7,675 nt of DNA from Betaproteobacteria bacterium (GTDB taxonomy: Bacteria > Pseudomonadota > Gammaproteobacteria > Burkholderiales > SG8-41): positions 28,035 to 35,709 of the forward strand of contig JAHFRO010000022.1 in the NCBI GenBank assembly GCA_023266245.1. Reading direction: 5' to 3'. Below are positions 7,260 through 7,675 of the stretch, piece after piece. Below the pieces are notes generated by a model, which saw only the letters and a program-made list of their open reading frames with translations, ran no database searches and was not told the DNA's origin. Every line of letters starts with the position of its first letter. Within the stretch, counting starts at the first letter, position 1. The position numbers and the translations under genes were made by a program.

Positions 7260-7675
7260 ATGCCGGGCAAGCCTTCGAGGCGACTGGAAACCTTCGCCAA
7301 TCCCCATCCCGCGCGCGACTACCGGATTCACATGGAAATACCGGAGTTTACCTGCCTGTGCCCGCGCACCGGCCAGCCCGACTTCGCGACCCTGGTCCTC
7401 GACTACGTGCCCGACCGGCGCTGCGTCGAGTTGAAAAGCCTCAAGCTCTATATCGGGTCGTACCGCAACGAGGGTGCGTTCCATGAGGCGGTGACGAACC
7501 GCATCCTCGATGACCTGGTGAAAGCGACGCTCCCGCGCTTCATGCGGCTCACCGCCCGGTTCTACGTGCGCGGCGGCATCTTCACCACCGTGGTCGCCGA
7601 ATACGTCAAACCGGGCTGGAAAGCGAAGCCGGCAGTGGATCTGGCCGCGTTGCCCGCCGCCACCGGCAGCACGCG
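7260..7675 (+). CDS. queF: NADPH-dependent 7-cyano-7-deazaguanine (preQ0) reductase, one-module type, 3' end missing
   Basis: QueF reduces the nitrile of preQ0 to the aminomethyl group of preQ1, an NADPH-dependent step in making the tRNA wobble base queuosine. The 138 complete codons in view contain the whole catalytic core. The opening is LETFANPHPARDYRI (9-23). FTCLCPRTGQPDFA (30-43) holds the catalytic Cys34, which forms the thioimide with substrate, and Asp41. The QueF motif ELKSLKLYIGSYRNEG (57-72) binds NADPH, FHE with Glu76 contacts substrate, and RFYVRGGIFTTV (100-111) follows. The catalytic Cys lies about 30 residues from the N-terminus, so this is the short B. subtilis-like form, not the two-module E. 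coli form of about 280 residues. No stop is reached by 7675, but the protein should end soon after. The ATG at 7260 is chosen because the next Met (residue 25) would remove the conserved N-terminal block. The Shine-Dalgarno match is poor. It is divergent from smc and shares no evident function with it. Confidence 0.95.
   Translation, partial: MPGKPSRRLETFANPHPARDYRIHMEIPEFTCLCPRTGQPDFATLVLDYVPDRRCVELKSLKLYIGSYRNEGAFHEAVTNRILDDLVKATLPRFMRLTARFYVRGGIFTTVVAEYVKPGWKAKPAVDLAALPAATGST

Overview
The window is a compact, GC-rich stretch of bacterial chromosome that looks betaproteobacterial. This rests on three things: the gene order smc-zipA-ligA, the ZipA architecture (which matches what I remember of Burkholderiales-type ZipA, including a C-terminal GIPAGS...RRLFS-like tail), and the style of the SMC hinge. 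The exact lineage is an inference. No mobile element, CRISPR array, RNA gene or foreign island is visible, and I did not find an undescribed system here.

Four genes run leftward on the minus strand, almost without gaps. They are smc (7185 to 3664, chromosome condensation ATPase), zipA (3651 to 2530, FtsZ membrane tether), ligA (2528 to 510, NAD-dependent DNA ligase) and galU (505 to beyond base 1, UTP-glucose-1-phosphate uridylyltransferase, cut by the window edge). The intergenic gaps are 12, 1 and 4 bases, so a single transcript is likely. On the plus strand, starting 74 bases away from smc and pointing away from it, is queF (7260 to beyond the right edge). It encodes a one-module preQ0 reductase of the queuosine pathway.

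Functionally the leftward cluster joins chromosome compaction (SMC), Z-ring anchoring (ZipA), Okazaki fragment and repair ligation (LigA) and UDP-glucose supply (GalU). It is a housekeeping unit for replication, segregation and division, with an envelope-sugar enzyme at its end. queF is a separate tRNA-modification gene that shares only the divergent promoter region.

Points worth a second look are a sharply AT-rich 60-base patch (33% GC) inside the smc coding sequence, an apparent degenerate duplication of the FtsZ-binding fold inside ZipA, the one-base zipA/ligA junction without a visible ribosome binding site, and the co-transcription of galU with a division gene. The large plus-strand open frames opposite smc, zipA and ligA are antisense shadows typical of GC-rich coding DNA.
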